From: Pseudoxanthomonas sp. YR558
Lineage (GTDB): Bacteria; Pseudomonadota; Gammaproteobacteria; Xanthomonadales; Xanthomonadaceae
NCBI RefSeq assembly: GCF_900116385.1
Contig: NZ_FPCI01000001.1
Coordinates: forward strand, 2,267,501-2,331,500
Length of the DNA stretch: 64,000 bases
Direction of reading: 5' to 3'
The notes under the pieces are model-generated. The model did no database searches and was not told where the DNA came from. It saw only the letters and a list, made by a program, of their open reading frames with translations. A program made the position numbers and the translations under genes. Below are positions 55,914-64,000 of the stretch, in pieces (the first letter of the stretch is position 1; each line of letters opens with the position of its first letter).

Positions 55914-56155
55914 CGCTCAAGCACCGAATCGCGATAAAAGTGTGACGCGCATCAAGTGTGGTCGGTGAGGCGCCGACGTACCCTGAGCATCGGGTAGGGG
56001 TACCCGAAACAGGCATCGCACCGCTCTCCCCTGGGCCTCCGGTCGGGAAGGAGGCCGGACCGCAGGCCAGCGCCACTCGATCCACCCCGGGGCCGTGCAG
56101 ACACGGTGCTGGGGGATCGCCATCATTAGAAACGTTCTTTGGGGGAGTAGAAACG

Positions 56156-57151
56156 ATGTCCTTGATCCGCATGACCGGGCGCCTGCGCTATGCCGCGCCG
56201 CTGTTGCTGGTCGTTGCTGTGGCCGCCTGCTCGAAGCAGGATGAAGCCGCAGCACCGGCCGCAACCACTGCCGCTACGCCTGCCGCTACGCCGCCCCCGC
56301 CGGCGGTGTCCGCCCAAGTCCAGGCCATGGATGCTGATGCCTTGCGCGAAGCGGCCACCAAGGCGCTGCGCGAAAACCGTATCTATGCCCCTGGCGGCGA
56401 CAACGCGATGGAGTACTACCTCGCGCTGCGCGACAAACTCCCCAACGATCCGGGCGTCACCAGTGCCCTGACGGACCTGTTGCCCTACACGGTGATCGCC
56501 GCCGAACAGAGCATCGCGCGCGAGGAATTTCCCGAAGCGCAGCGGCTGGCCGCGATCATCGAGAAGGCCGATCCGAAGCAGCCGGCGTTGCCGCGTCTGC
56601 AGCAGAGCATCACCACGGCCCAACAGGCGGTCGCGCAGCGTGCCGTCACCGACGAAGCCGCCAAAACGAAGGCCGCTGAAGACGCGAAGCTGAAGGAGCA
56701 GCAGCGCCTGACCCAGCAAGCCGAGCAGCAGCGCGTCACCGAGGCCGCGGCCGCCCAGCAGCTCGCGCAGCAACAGGAAGCCGCGCGCGCAGAAGCCGCG
56801 CGCCAGGAGTCCGAGCGCCAGGCCGCCGCGCAGCGAGAGGCCGCCGAGCGCCAGGCTGCGGCAGCGCGTGCGGCAGCACCCGCGGCCGCACCGAGCCAGG
56901 CATTGCGCGCAGTCAGCACGCCTGCACCGCGCTATCCCACCGAAGCCCTGCGGTCCGGTACCCAGGGTGAGGTGCTGGTCGAGATCACCGTCGGTACGGA
57001 TGGCTCGGTGACCAACGCGCGCGTCGTCCGCGCCACGCCCGCCCGCGTCTTCGATCGCGAAGCATTGAATGCCGTGCGCCGTTGGCGCTTCGAGCCACTG
57101 GATGCGCCGGTCACCACGCGCCGCACGATCGGCTTCAGCCCGGGCGGTTGA
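56156..57151 (+). CDS. Lipoprotein with C-terminal TonB domain
   Basis: A 331-aa protein with a lipoprotein signal peptide (lipobox VAAC, Cys at about residue 25), an Ala/Pro/Thr linker, a helical part, a long Gln/Ala/Arg/Glu-rich coiled coil (about 160-245), and a C-terminal TonB-like domain (APRYPTEALRSGTQGEVLVEITVGTDGSVTNARVVRATPARVFDREALNAVRRWRFEPLD). It has no transmembrane helix other than the signal. It could be an alternative energy transducer or a structural envelope protein. The ATG at 56156 is after a GGGGGAGTAG ribosome-binding site. Confidence 0.85.
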   Translation: MSLIRMTGRLRYAAPLLLVVAVAACSKQDEAAAPAATTAATPAATPPPPAVSAQVQAMDADALREAATKALRENRIYAPGGDNAMEYYLALRDKLPNDPGVTSALTDLLPYTVIAAEQSIAREEFPEAQRLAAIIEKADPKQPALPRLQQSITTAQQAVAQRAVTDEAAKTKAAEDAKLKEQQRLTQQAEQQRVTEAAAAQQLAQQQEAARAEAARQESERQAAAQREAAERQAAAARAAAPAAAPSQALRAVSTPAPRYPTEALRSGTQGEVLVEITVGTDGSVTNARVVRATPARVFDREALNAVRRWRFEPLDAPVTTRRTIGFSPGG

Positions 57152-57173
57152 TCCTCGCCTGACTAGAAACGGG

Positions 57174-57203
57174 AAACGCCGGCTCCACGCCGGCGTTTCC
57201 TTT
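57174..57203 (+). terminator. Intrinsic terminator after the TonB-domain lipoprotein
   Basis: Perfect 10-bp stem (AAACGCCGGC/GCCGGCGTTT) with TCCAC loop, followed by CCTTTTAG. Confidence 0.82.
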
Positions 57204-57221
57204 TAGCGGGACCCGAAAGGG

Positions 57222-57245
57222 AACGGCCACCTCGCGGTGGCCGTT
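57222..57245 (-). terminator. Hairpin downstream of the natB-type gene
   Basis: AACGGCCACC-TCGC-GGTGGCCGTT hairpin, 21 bp past the 3' end of the minus-strand ABC permease gene. Followed on that strand by CCCTTTCG, so termination is plausible but not certain. Confidence 0.5.
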
Positions 57246-57266
57246 TGGACGAAACCGACACGGACA

Positions 57267-58448
57267 TCATCCGGCGATCGCGAGTTTCTCCTGGTGGTAA
57301 CGCCGGACCGCCGCGAACCACAGCAAGGCCGCCACGCCGAACGCAGCACCCACGTAGATCAGCCATGTCTGCGCGCTGATGTACTCATTGCGGATGACCT
57401 TCAGCAGCAGCTGGTTCTGCGCGAGGAACGGCACGGCGAACTGCCAGAGTTGGCTCTTCAGCGGGTTTGCCATCAATGCGAAGGTGGGGATCATCGGCAG
57501 CAGCATCAGCCAGGTCATGTGGCTCTGCGCCTCCTTCATGCTCTTGGCCGACGCCGCCAGGTACGTGAGCAGCGACGTACCGATGAACAGCATCGGGACC
57601 AGGATCAGCAGCATCTTGCCGATCGCCAGGAAGGACACGTTCAATTGCCGTCCCAGTGTGCCAGCGAACTGCGCGCTGAACTTGAAAGCGAGCAGGGTGA
57701 GCAGCAGGGTGGCCAGGCCGATCACGCACGCGGCGGCGATCTTGCCGCTGACGACCGCACTGCGTGGTGCGGGGGTCGCCAGCAAGGGCTCCAGCGACTG
57801 GCGTTCGCGCTCGCCGGCCGTTGCGTCGAGGATCAGGTAGGCGCCGCCGATGAAAGACGTCAGGATCAGCAGGTAGGGCAGCAGCACCGACAACAGCATG
57901 CCCTGCTTGGCCTCGGGCGTGGCCATGTCCTGCAAACCGATGTTGACCGGCCGCGCGACCGACGCATCCACACCGCGTGCGAGCAGGCGCAACGCACCGA
58001 CTTGCTGGCTGTAGGCGTTCAGCGCCGCCTGCAAGCGTTGCGTCGGGATGTCCGCGTCACGACGCGTGCTGTCGCGGATGATCTCAACCAGCGCGGGACG
58101 ACCGTTGCGCCAGTCTTCGGCATAGTCGGGGCTGATGCGCAGCGCGGCATCGATTTCCTGCGAGCGGATTGCCACATCCAGGTTCTGTGGCGCCGCTGCG
58201 GCGGTGATGCCGTTGGTGGCGAGGAACTTCACCAGGTTCGGCGCGTGCTCGGCGCCGACCATCGGGATCTCCAGCGTCTTGTCGACCTGGGTACGGATGC
58301 GGTTCTCGGTCAGGTAGCCCATGCCGAGCATCAGCGCCGGATACAGCAGCGGGCCGAGGAAAAGGGCCAGCGCCAGCGTGCGGCGATCGCGGGAGAGGTC
58401 GCGCAATTCCTTACGCATCACGGTGAAAACGGTACGGAACATGTTCAT
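57267..58448 (-). CDS. natB: NatB-type ABC transporter permease
   Basis: A 393-aa ABC-2 permease with one N-terminal helix, a large external domain (about residues 45-170) and five helices at the C-terminus. Features such as FTVMRKELRDLSRDRRTLALALFLGPLLYP and SVLLPYLLILTSFIGGAYLILDATAGERERQSLEPLLATP match NatB (sodium exporter) and related exporters. Its start overlaps the stop of natA. The real substrate cannot be inferred from sequence. Confidence 0.87.
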   Translation of the reverse strand: MNMFRTVFTVMRKELRDLSRDRRTLALALFLGPLLYPALMLGMGYLTENRIRTQVDKTLEIPMVGAEHAPNLVKFLATNGITAAAAPQNLDVAIRSQEIDAALRISPDYAEDWRNGRPALVEIIRDSTRRDADIPTQRLQAALNAYSQQVGALRLLARGVDASVARPVNIGLQDMATPEAKQGMLLSVLLPYLLILTSFIGGAYLILDATAGERERQSLEPLLATPAPRSAVVSGKIAAACVIGLATLLLTLLAFKFSAQFAGTLGRQLNVSFLAIGKMLLILVPMLFIGTSLLTYLAASAKSMKEAQSHMTWLMLLPMIPTFALMANPLKSQLWQFAVPFLAQNQLLLKVIRNEYISAQTWLIYVGAAFGVAALLWFAAVRRYHQEKLAIAG

Positions 58449-59191
58449 GCCACCAGGCCCTCCTCCGAACCGATCACTTTGACGAATGCATCCTCCAGGT
58501 TGTCCTCGCCCGCCTGCTCGCGCAGCTCGTCGGCGGTGCCGGCGGCGACCACCGTGCCCTTGGCGATGATGACGATGCGGTCGCAGAGCGCAGCGACCTC
58601 TTGCATGATGTGGCTGGAGAAGATCACGCAGCGGCCCTCGTCGCGCAGTTGGCGCAGGAAGCCGCGCATCGCGCGCGTGGTCATCACGTCCAGGCCGTTG
58701 GTAGGCTCATCGAGGATGACATTGCGCGGGTCGTGGACCAGCGCGCGGGCGATCGCGGTCTTGGTGCGCTGGCCCTGGCTGAAGCCCTCGGTCTGGCGGT
58801 CGAGGATGTCGCCCATGTCGAGTGCATCGGACAACGCTTGCGTGCGTGCCGCGATCTGCGCCGCCGACAGGCCGTGCAGTTCGCCGAAGTAGGCGATGTT
58901 CTCGCGCGCGGTCAGGCGCTTGTACACGCCGCGCGCGTCGGGCAGCACGCCGAGCGCGCGACGCACCGCGACCGGATCCTGCGTGGCGTCGATGCCGTCC
59001 ACGGTCACCTGACCGCGGTCGGGCGACATCAGGGTGTACAGCATGCGCATGGTGGTGGTCTTGCCTGCGCCGTTCGGGCCGAGCAGGCCGGTGATCTGGC
59101 CGTCGCGGGCGGTGAAGCTGACGCCGTCCACCGCGGTGACGGTGCCGGTCTTCGTCTTGAAGGTCTTGTGGAGATCGTTGGCGATGATCAT
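58445..59191 (-). CDS. natA: NatA-type ABC transporter ATP-binding protein
   Basis: A 248-aa ATPase. Walker A is GPNGAGKTT, signature FSQGQRTKTAIARAL, Walker B VILDEPTNGLDV, and an H-loop ISSHIMQEV-type His. It pairs with the natB-type permease whose start overlaps its 3' end. Matches the NatA/ABC-2 exporter group; sodium export is possible. Confidence 0.9.
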   Translation of the reverse strand: MIIANDLHKTFKTKTGTVTAVDGVSFTARDGQITGLLGPNGAGKTTTMRMLYTLMSPDRGQVTVDGIDATQDPVAVRRALGVLPDARGVYKRLTARENIAYFGELHGLSAAQIAARTQALSDALDMGDILDRQTEGFSQGQRTKTAIARALVHDPRNVILDEPTNGLDVMTTRAMRGFLRQLRDEGRCVIFSSHIMQEVAALCDRIVIIAKGTVVAAGTADELREQAGEDNLEDAFVKVIGSEEGLVA

Positions 59192-59233
59192 GAGGTCATG
59201 TCCATTGAGTTGGGCGGGCGCGCAGGGCGCGGC

Positions 59234-60742
59234 TCACGGCTCCCAGCCGTTGAAGCTGGTGAAGGGCGGCACGTAGTCGAGGCTGTCGAGGCACTTGGCA
59301 TCCAGGCCCTTGGCGTCGGCCGTCTCGAGGAATCGGCCCAGCAACTTCGGCATGCAGCCCACGGCGAACGTGCCGTGGCCCTGGCCTTTCAGCACCAGGT
59401 GGCGGCCGTTCGACAGTGTGCGCAGCACCTGCTCGCCGTAGCGCGGCGGGGTCACCGGGTCCATTTCGCCGGACGTCACCAACGTCGGGATATCGGAGGT
59501 CCACGCGGTGTGGAAATCCGCCGGACGCGTGCCGGTCGGCCAGGCGCCGCATTGCGCCTTCAGGGTATCGCCGAGCGCGTTGCCCAGCACCGTGTCGCTG
59601 TCGGCGGGATCGTTCTTCAGCAAGTCCGCATCTTCGGCGCAGATCACCGAGAGCTGCATGCCGTGCATGAACTGGTCGCCGACCTGCGTTTCCAGCAGCT
59701 TGGCCAGCGACATTAACGAGCCGTAGCGGCCTTGCTGGGCTTCGTTCAACACCAGTGGCAGCAACGCCGCGCCCTGCGGGTAGTAGGAGTACATGCGGGT
59801 GATGCCTGCGACCGTGCCGGCGGTGACCTCGCCGGTGACCAGCTCGCCGGTGGACGGGTCGCGGTACTCGGTCTTCACCGGGGTGGTCGCCAGTCCGGTC
59901 ATCAGGGTGCGTAGCTGGCCGCGCAGGTCGTCGCCGAAGCGCTGCTTGCAGGTCGCGTCCGCCTGGCAGCGCTGGAACTGCAGGGCCAGCGCGGCGTCCA
60001 GGTTGCGCGCATGTTCGCTGCCCAGCACGAGTTCGTTGGGCACCACGCCGTCGATCACCACGCTGCGCGTGCTGTCCGGATGGTGCATCGCGTACTGCTG
60101 GGCCACGCGCGTGCCGTACGAGCCGCCGACCAGGTTGATCTTCGCCACGCCCAGCGCCTTGCGCACGCTGTCCAGGTCGCGCACCGCATCGGTGGTGGTG
60201 TAGAAGCGCGGATCGGCCTGCAGCGATGTGGCGCAGGCGCGGGCGAATTCGACCGCCGACGCTTCGCTCATGTCCTCGGCATCGCCGTAGGCATTGCGGC
60301 CTTCATCGTCCTTGCAGGACAGCGGGTTCGACTTGCCGGTGCCGCGCTGGTCCACCAGCACGATGTGGCGCGACTTGCGCACTTCGCGAAAGGCGCCATC
60401 GATGGCGGGCCAGACCTGCACGGCCGACTGGCCGGGGCCGCCGGCGAGGAAGAACACCGGGTCCTCGGTCGCTGCGCCTTCGTTGGTGGCCGGCAGCCAG
60501 GCGATGTTGAGCGCGACCTTGCGGCCCTCCGGCTTGGCCGGATCCTCGGCCACCTCGTACGTCGTGCATTGTGCTTCGACGTTGGTGGTCAGGTAGGGCG
60601 CGGTCAGTGTGCAGGGCTTGAACGAGAGCTCACCGTAGTGGCGGACGGCCTGCTGGTCGGGGCCCGGGGCCGCGCCGTTACAACCAGCGAGTATCAAGGC
60701 GCCCAAGGCCGGCGCGAGTGTTCGACGAAACTGGAATTCCAT
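59234..60742 (-). CDS. Alpha/beta-hydrolase lipoprotein (TAP-like aminopeptidase family)
   Basis: A 502-aa secreted hydrolase of the SCO7095/tricorn-interacting aminopeptidase-like group. Lipobox LAGC with Cys21; HG-type oxyanion region FFLAGGPGQSAVQ; DQRGTGKSNPL; nucleophile Ser208 in GGSYGT; a C-terminal TAP-like part with PTLVTSGEMDPVTPPRYGEQ and the catalytic His in KGQGHGTF. It probably removes N-terminal residues from peptides or cleaves esters in the envelope. It is in the same orientation as natA with a 42-bp gap. Confidence 0.87.
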   Translation of the reverse strand: MEFQFRRTLAPALGALILAGCNGAAPGPDQQAVRHYGELSFKPCTLTAPYLTTNVEAQCTTYEVAEDPAKPEGRKVALNIAWLPATNEGAATEDPVFFLAGGPGQSAVQVWPAIDGAFREVRKSRHIVLVDQRGTGKSNPLSCKDDEGRNAYGDAEDMSEASAVEFARACATSLQADPRFYTTTDAVRDLDSVRKALGVAKINLVGGSYGTRVAQQYAMHHPDSTRSVVIDGVVPNELVLGSEHARNLDAALALQFQRCQADATCKQRFGDDLRGQLRTLMTGLATTPVKTEYRDPSTGELVTGEVTAGTVAGITRMYSYYPQGAALLPLVLNEAQQGRYGSLMSLAKLLETQVGDQFMHGMQLSVICAEDADLLKNDPADSDTVLGNALGDTLKAQCGAWPTGTRPADFHTAWTSDIPTLVTSGEMDPVTPPRYGEQVLRTLSNGRHLVLKGQGHGTFAVGCMPKLLGRFLETADAKGLDAKCLDSLDYVPPFTSFNGWEP

Positions 60743-60825
60743 GTATCTGTCCCGTTGTAGGCTGGTTCCAGCATGCCATGACGGGGCAGAGGGACGGATG
60801 TGACCGAAGGCCGATGCGTCCGGTG

Positions 60826-61578
60826 CTATTTGCTGCTGACGTACTTCTCGCGCCGGATCTGCGGGATCGGCAGGCCGTGTTCCTTCAGCGCGTCGAAGCA
60901 GGCATCCACCATATTGGGGTTGCCGCAGAGGTAAGCGATGTCGCGCGCGGGATCGGGTACGAACTCGGCCAGTTGCTGCTGCACGTAGCCCTGGCGCACG
61001 TCGGCATGCGGATCGGGGGGCAGTTCGCGCGAGAAGCAGGGCACGAAGCGGAAACCGGGATGCGTATCGGCGAAGGCGCGGAAATCATCGCCGTACAGCA
61101 GTTCGCCCGGCGTGCGTGCGCCCTGCAGCAGGACCACCTCCACGCCGCGTTCGGCCATCAGCGCATCCAGCTGCGGCAGCATCGCCCGGTACGGGGTCAC
61201 GCCCGTGCCGGTGGCGATCAGCAGGTAGCGCCGGTTCTGGTCGCCGGGCATCAGGCAGAAGCGGCCGAACGGACCGCTCGCCTCCACGTGGCCGCCCTCC
61301 GGCAGGCCTTCGAACAACGCCGTCGCCGCGCCGCCGGGTACGTAGCTGACCGCGATCTCCACGGCTTCGCCCGGGCCCATCGCATGGTCGTGGATCGTCG
61401 CCAGCGAGTAGCTGCGCTTGGTCGCCGTGCCGTCGGCGTAGCTGAAATGCACCTGGATGAACTGGCCGGGGATGAAGTCCAGTGGCTGCCCGTCGTCGCG
61501 GACGAAGCTGTAGTGGCCCACGCTGGGCGCCAGCATGCGGCGTCCGACGAGCTTCAACGGGAAATGCGCGATCGCCAA
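60826..61578 (-). CDS. fpr: Ferredoxin--NADP reductase
   Basis: A 250-aa flavoenzyme that exchanges electrons between NADPH and ferredoxin or flavodoxin. FAD site KRSYSLATI (about residue 54); NADP site LIATGTGVTPYRAMLPQL; C-terminal YLCGNPNMVDACFDAL and ending EKYVSSK. It is divergent from the yadG-type gene. The ATG at 61578 gives the family start. Confidence 0.92.
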   Translation of the reverse strand: MAIAHFPLKLVGRRMLAPSVGHYSFVRDDGQPLDFIPGQFIQVHFSYADGTATKRSYSLATIHDHAMGPGEAVEIAVSYVPGGAATALFEGLPEGGHVEASGPFGRFCLMPGDQNRRYLLIATGTGVTPYRAMLPQLDALMAERGVEVVLLQGARTPGELLYGDDFRAFADTHPGFRFVPCFSRELPPDPHADVRQGYVQQQLAEFVPDPARDIAYLCGNPNMVDACFDALKEHGLPIPQIRREKYVSSK

Positions 61579-61624
61579 GGCGGCTGGAACACTGTGTGGC
61601 CCGGGGCGGCCCCGGCGGGACGCC

Positions 61625-61630
61625 TATAAT
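61625..61630 (+). promoter_or_regulatory. Candidate -10 element for the yadGH operon
   Basis: TATAAT, 49 bp upstream of the yadG-type start codon. No good -35 sequence at the right spacing is visible. Confidence 0.4.
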
Positions 61631-61678
61631 AAGCGCTCGCACTCCCACCGCGCCCCTGCGGCGCACCGCAAGGCTCCC

Positions 61679-62647
61679 ATGGCGTCTCCTCCTGCGGCAT
61701 CGTCCGCTGCTCCCGCGCTGGCCATCACCGACCTGCGCAAGGTCTACGACACCGGCGTCCAGGCCCTCAAGGGCGTCTCGCTGCAGGTCGAACCCGGCGA
61801 CTTCTTCGCCTTGCTGGGCCCGAACGGCGCCGGCAAGTCCACCCTGATCGGCATCGTCAGCTCGCTGGTCAACAAGAGCAGCGGACAGGTCGGCGTGTTC
61901 GGCGTGGACATCGACCGGGACCGCGACGGCGCGATGCGCCTGCTCGGCCTGGTGCCGCAGGAAATCAACTTCAACATGTTCGAGAAGCCGCTCGACATCT
62001 GCGTGAACTACGCGGGCTTCTACGGCATCCCGCGCGCCGAAGCGCTGGTGCGGGCCGAGGAGGAACTCAAGCGCGCCCAGCTGTGGGAGAAGGCGCACGT
62101 CATGAGCCGCACGTTGTCCGGCGGCATGAAGCGCCGGCTGATGATCGCCCGCGCCATGATGACCCGGCCGAAGCTGCTGATCCTGGACGAGCCCACCGCC
62201 GGCGTGGACATCGAAATCCGCCGCGGCATGTGGAAGACGCTGAAGGACATCAACGCCGCCGGCACCACGATCATCTTGACCACGCATTACCTGGAAGAGG
62301 CCGAGAGCCTCTGCCGCAACCTCGCCATCATCGACCACGGCGTGATCGTCGAGCAGGGCCCGATGCGCGCGCTGCTGGCCAAGTTGGACGTGGAAGGCTT
62401 CCTGTTCGACATCGACGGCGAACTGCCCGCGCAGCTGCCGGTGATCGAGGGCACCACGCTGGTCGCCACCGACGCGCACACACTGGACCTGGACATGCCG
62501 CGCGCGATGGACCTCAACCGCGTGTTCGCCGCGCTCAACGACGCCGGCATCCGCGTGCGTTCGATGCGCACCAAGAGCAACCGCCTCGAGGAGCTGTTCG
62601 TGCGCATGACCGGCAATGGCGATGGCGCCAAGGAGAAGGCGGCATGA
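61679..62647 (+). CDS. yadG: YadG-type ABC transporter ATP-binding protein
   Basis: A 322-aa ATPase. Walker A GPNGAGKST near residue 50, signature LSGGMKRRLMIARAM, Walker B LLILDEPTAGVDIEIRR and H-loop THYLEEAE. A C-terminal part of about 90 residues continues beyond the core, as in YadG. The ATG at 61679 was preferred over the upstream in-frame start at 61535 because the nucleotide-binding domain begins here. The stop overlaps the permease start by ATGA. Confidence 0.9.
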   Translation: MASPPAASSAAPALAITDLRKVYDTGVQALKGVSLQVEPGDFFALLGPNGAGKSTLIGIVSSLVNKSSGQVGVFGVDIDRDRDGAMRLLGLVPQEINFNMFEKPLDICVNYAGFYGIPRAEALVRAEEELKRAQLWEKAHVMSRTLSGGMKRRLMIARAMMTRPKLLILDEPTAGVDIEIRRGMWKTLKDINAAGTTIILTTHYLEEAESLCRNLAIIDHGVIVEQGPMRALLAKLDVEGFLFDIDGELPAQLPVIEGTTLVATDAHTLDLDMPRAMDLNRVFAALNDAGIRVRSMRTKSNRLEELFVRMTGNGDGAKEKAA

Positions 62648-63414
62648 GTTCCCCGAACATGGTCGCGCTGGGCACGATCGTCCGCCGCGAAGTCGCCCGC
62701 ATCCTGCGCATCTGGGGCCAGACCCTGGTGCCGCCGGCCATCACCATGACGCTGTACTTCCTGATCTTCGGCGGCCTGATCGGCCGCCAGATTGGCGACA
62801 TGGGCGGCTACACGTACATGGAGTTCATCGTGCCGGGCCTGGTGATGATGAGCATCATCCAGAACAGTTACGGCAACATCTCCTCCTCGTTCTTCGGCGC
62901 CAAGTTCGGCCGCCACGTCGAGGAACTGCTGGTCAGCCCGATGCCGAACTGGGTGATCCTGCTCGGTTACGTGGCCGGCGCGGTGCTGCGCGGGCTGATG
63001 GTCGGCGCCATCGTGCTGGTGATCGCCATGTTTTTCACCAAAGTGCGCATCCCGCATCCGCTGGTGACCATCACCACGGTGCTGCTGGGCGCGACGATCT
63101 TTTCGCTGGCCGGTTTCGTCAACGCGGCGTATGCGAAGAAGTTCGACGACATCGCCATTGTGCCGACCTTCATCCTCACCCCGCTGACCTACCTGGGCGG
63201 CGTGTTCTATTCGGTGACGCTGCTGCCGCCCTGGGCGGAAGCGCTGACCCACGCGAACCCGATCTTCTACATGGTCAACGCGTTCCGCTACGGCTTGCTC
63301 GGCACCAGCGACGTGCCGCTGTGGATCGCTTATGCGCTGATGCTGGCATTCGCGTTCGGCCTGGCCGCGCTTGGCCTGTGGCTGCTGAAGAAGGGCGTGG
63401 GGCTGCGCAGCTGA
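62644..63414 (+). CDS. yadH: YadH-type ABC-2 transporter permease
   Basis: A 256-aa ABC-2 permease with six helices: VPPAITMTLYFLIFGGLIGRQIG at the N-terminal side, GYTYMEFIVPGLVMMSIIQNSYGNISSSFFGAKFGRHVEELLVSPMP, and TFILTPLTYLGGVFYSVTLLPPW. Pairs with the upstream ATPase; exporter of unknown substrate. The stop overlaps the panE-like start (TGATG). Confidence 0.92.
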   Translation: MSSPNMVALGTIVRREVARILRIWGQTLVPPAITMTLYFLIFGGLIGRQIGDMGGYTYMEFIVPGLVMMSIIQNSYGNISSSFFGAKFGRHVEELLVSPMPNWVILLGYVAGAVLRGLMVGAIVLVIAMFFTKVRIPHPLVTITTVLLGATIFSLAGFVNAAYAKKFDDIAIVPTFILTPLTYLGGVFYSVTLLPPWAEALTHANPIFYMVNAFRYGLLGTSDVPLWIAYALMLAFAFGLAALGLWLLKKGVGLRS

Positions 63415-64000
63415 TGCGCCTGCTCGTGCTCGGCGCCGGCGGCACCGGTGGTTATTTCGGCGGCCGGTTGGCGCAGGCGGGGATCGACGTCAGCTTCCTG
63501 GTGCGACCTGCGCGCGCGGCGCTGCTGCGCGAACGCGGTCTGCGCATCCGCAGCCCGCTGGGCGATGCGGATGTGCCCGCCCAGGTCATCACTGCGGATG
63601 AACTCCGAGATGCCGCGCCGTTCGATCTGGTCCTGTTGAGCTGCAAGGCCTACGACCTCGAGAGCGCCATGGAGGCCATCGCATCGGCGGTCGATGCAGG
63701 TGCCCGCGTGCTGCCGCTGCTCAACGGCCTGCGCCACTACGAACCGCTCGACGCGCGCTTCGGCTTCGACAACGTGCTCGGCGGGCTGTGCTTCATCAGC
63801 GCCACGCTGGGCGCAGACGGCGAAATCCTGCACCTCGGCAAACCCGCATCGATGACCTTCGGCGAACGCGACGGGCAGGCCTCGGATGGCCGCCTGCAGG
63901 CGCTCGCCGCCGCGTGCGCGCAGGCCGGCGTCGATTGCCTGTACACGTCGGACATTGCGCAGGCGCAGTGGACGAAGTACAGCTTCCTCACCGCGCTCGC
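63414..64000 (+). CDS. panE: 2-dehydropantoate 2-reductase-like protein (runs off window)
   Basis: First 195 codons or so of a ketopantoate reductase-like protein, which makes pantoate for coenzyme A. Rossmann GAGGTGGYFGGRLAQAG at residues 8-24 and LLSCKAYDLE (about residue 80) are the family features, followed by LLNGLRHYE and WTKYSFLTAL. It overlaps the permease stop by TGATG, suggesting co-translation. The 3' end is outside the window; the paralogue function cannot be excluded. Confidence 0.85.
   Translation, partial: MRLLVLGAGGTGGYFGGRLAQAGIDVSFLVRPARAALLRERGLRIRSPLGDADVPAQVITADELRDAAPFDLVLLSCKAYDLESAMEAIASAVDAGARVLPLLNGLRHYEPLDARFGFDNVLGGLCFISATLGADGEILHLGKPASMTFGERDGQASDGRLQALAAACAQAGVDCLYTSDIAQAQWTKYSFLTAL

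Noticed and set aside
55960..56155. Possible cobalamin or other riboswitch before the TonB-domain lipoprotein
   Set aside because: The leader is GC-rich and can form hairpins, but I do not find the conserved cobalamin B12-box or another class signature.

Overview
This 64-kb window is GC-rich chromosomal DNA from a gammaproteobacterium. It most likely belongs to the Xanthomonadaceae (Pseudoxanthomonas, Stenotrophomonas, Lysobacter or a relative). The assignment rests on the rpmH-rnpA-yidC-mnmE block diverging from dnaA-dnaN-recF-gyrB, a FabV enoyl reductase with the Xanthomonas-type N-terminus, a tonB-exbB-exbD-exbD cluster, and parS sites of the TGTTCCACGTGGAACA type. Species cannot be fixed from sequence alone. 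The gene content is chromosomal core; I see no prophage, insertion sequence, CRISPR array or tRNA/rRNA gene.

Layout. 1-3.9 kb: recB (partial) and recC on the minus strand. 4.1-8.3 kb: a compact mlaFEDCBA operon for outer-membrane lipid asymmetry. 8.3-19.3 kb: rmuC, a SUFU-domain protein, an amino-acid permease, fabV, an RlmI-type methyltransferase, a TerC-family protein behind a yybP-ykoY manganese riboswitch, a rhomboid protease and a TonB-dependent receptor. 19.5-25.2 kb: an AIM24-like protein, a patatin lipoprotein, an HD-domain protein, a small membrane coiled-coil protein, a monooxygenase-fold protein, an Lrp regulator divergent from phhA, and azurin. 25.3-31.5 kb: acnD, an SRPBCC protein and prpF (methylcitrate cycle), then a DesK/NarL-type two-component pair. 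31.6-39.0 kb: an MgtC/DUF4010 membrane protein, fbp, a secreted unknown, a 2OG-Fe(II) oxygenase, a radical SAM protein, cardiolipin synthase, a small membrane protein and pdxJ. 39.0-45.2 kb: exbD3, then exbD2-exbD1-exbB-tonB, a TPR protein, an M48 lipoprotein protease and a CPBP protease. 45.2-55.9 kb: the replication-origin region, with gyrB, recF, dnaN and dnaA on the minus strand and rpmH, rnpA, yidC and mnmE on the plus strand. Three parS sites and a candidate oriC lie here. 56.2-64 kb: a lipoprotein with a TonB C-terminal domain, a NatAB-type ABC exporter, an alpha/beta-hydrolase lipoprotein, a ferredoxin-NADP reductase, a YadGH-type ABC exporter and a partial ketopantoate reductase.

How the parts connect. 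Envelope maintenance is a strong theme (Mla, YidC, TonB-ExbBD, cardiolipin synthase, membrane proteases, a TonB receptor). The origin region combines initiation (DnaA, DnaN, candidate DnaA boxes) with segregation (parS). The observations most worth following are regulatory: the Mn riboswitch with a hairpin that excludes its P1 stem, two matched 25-bp dyads 40 bp apart between the lrp-type gene and phhA, parS sites written into recF codons, a hairpin directly before rnpA, and a terminator that separates a third exbD from the tonB operon. I did not find a clearly new defence or biosynthetic system.
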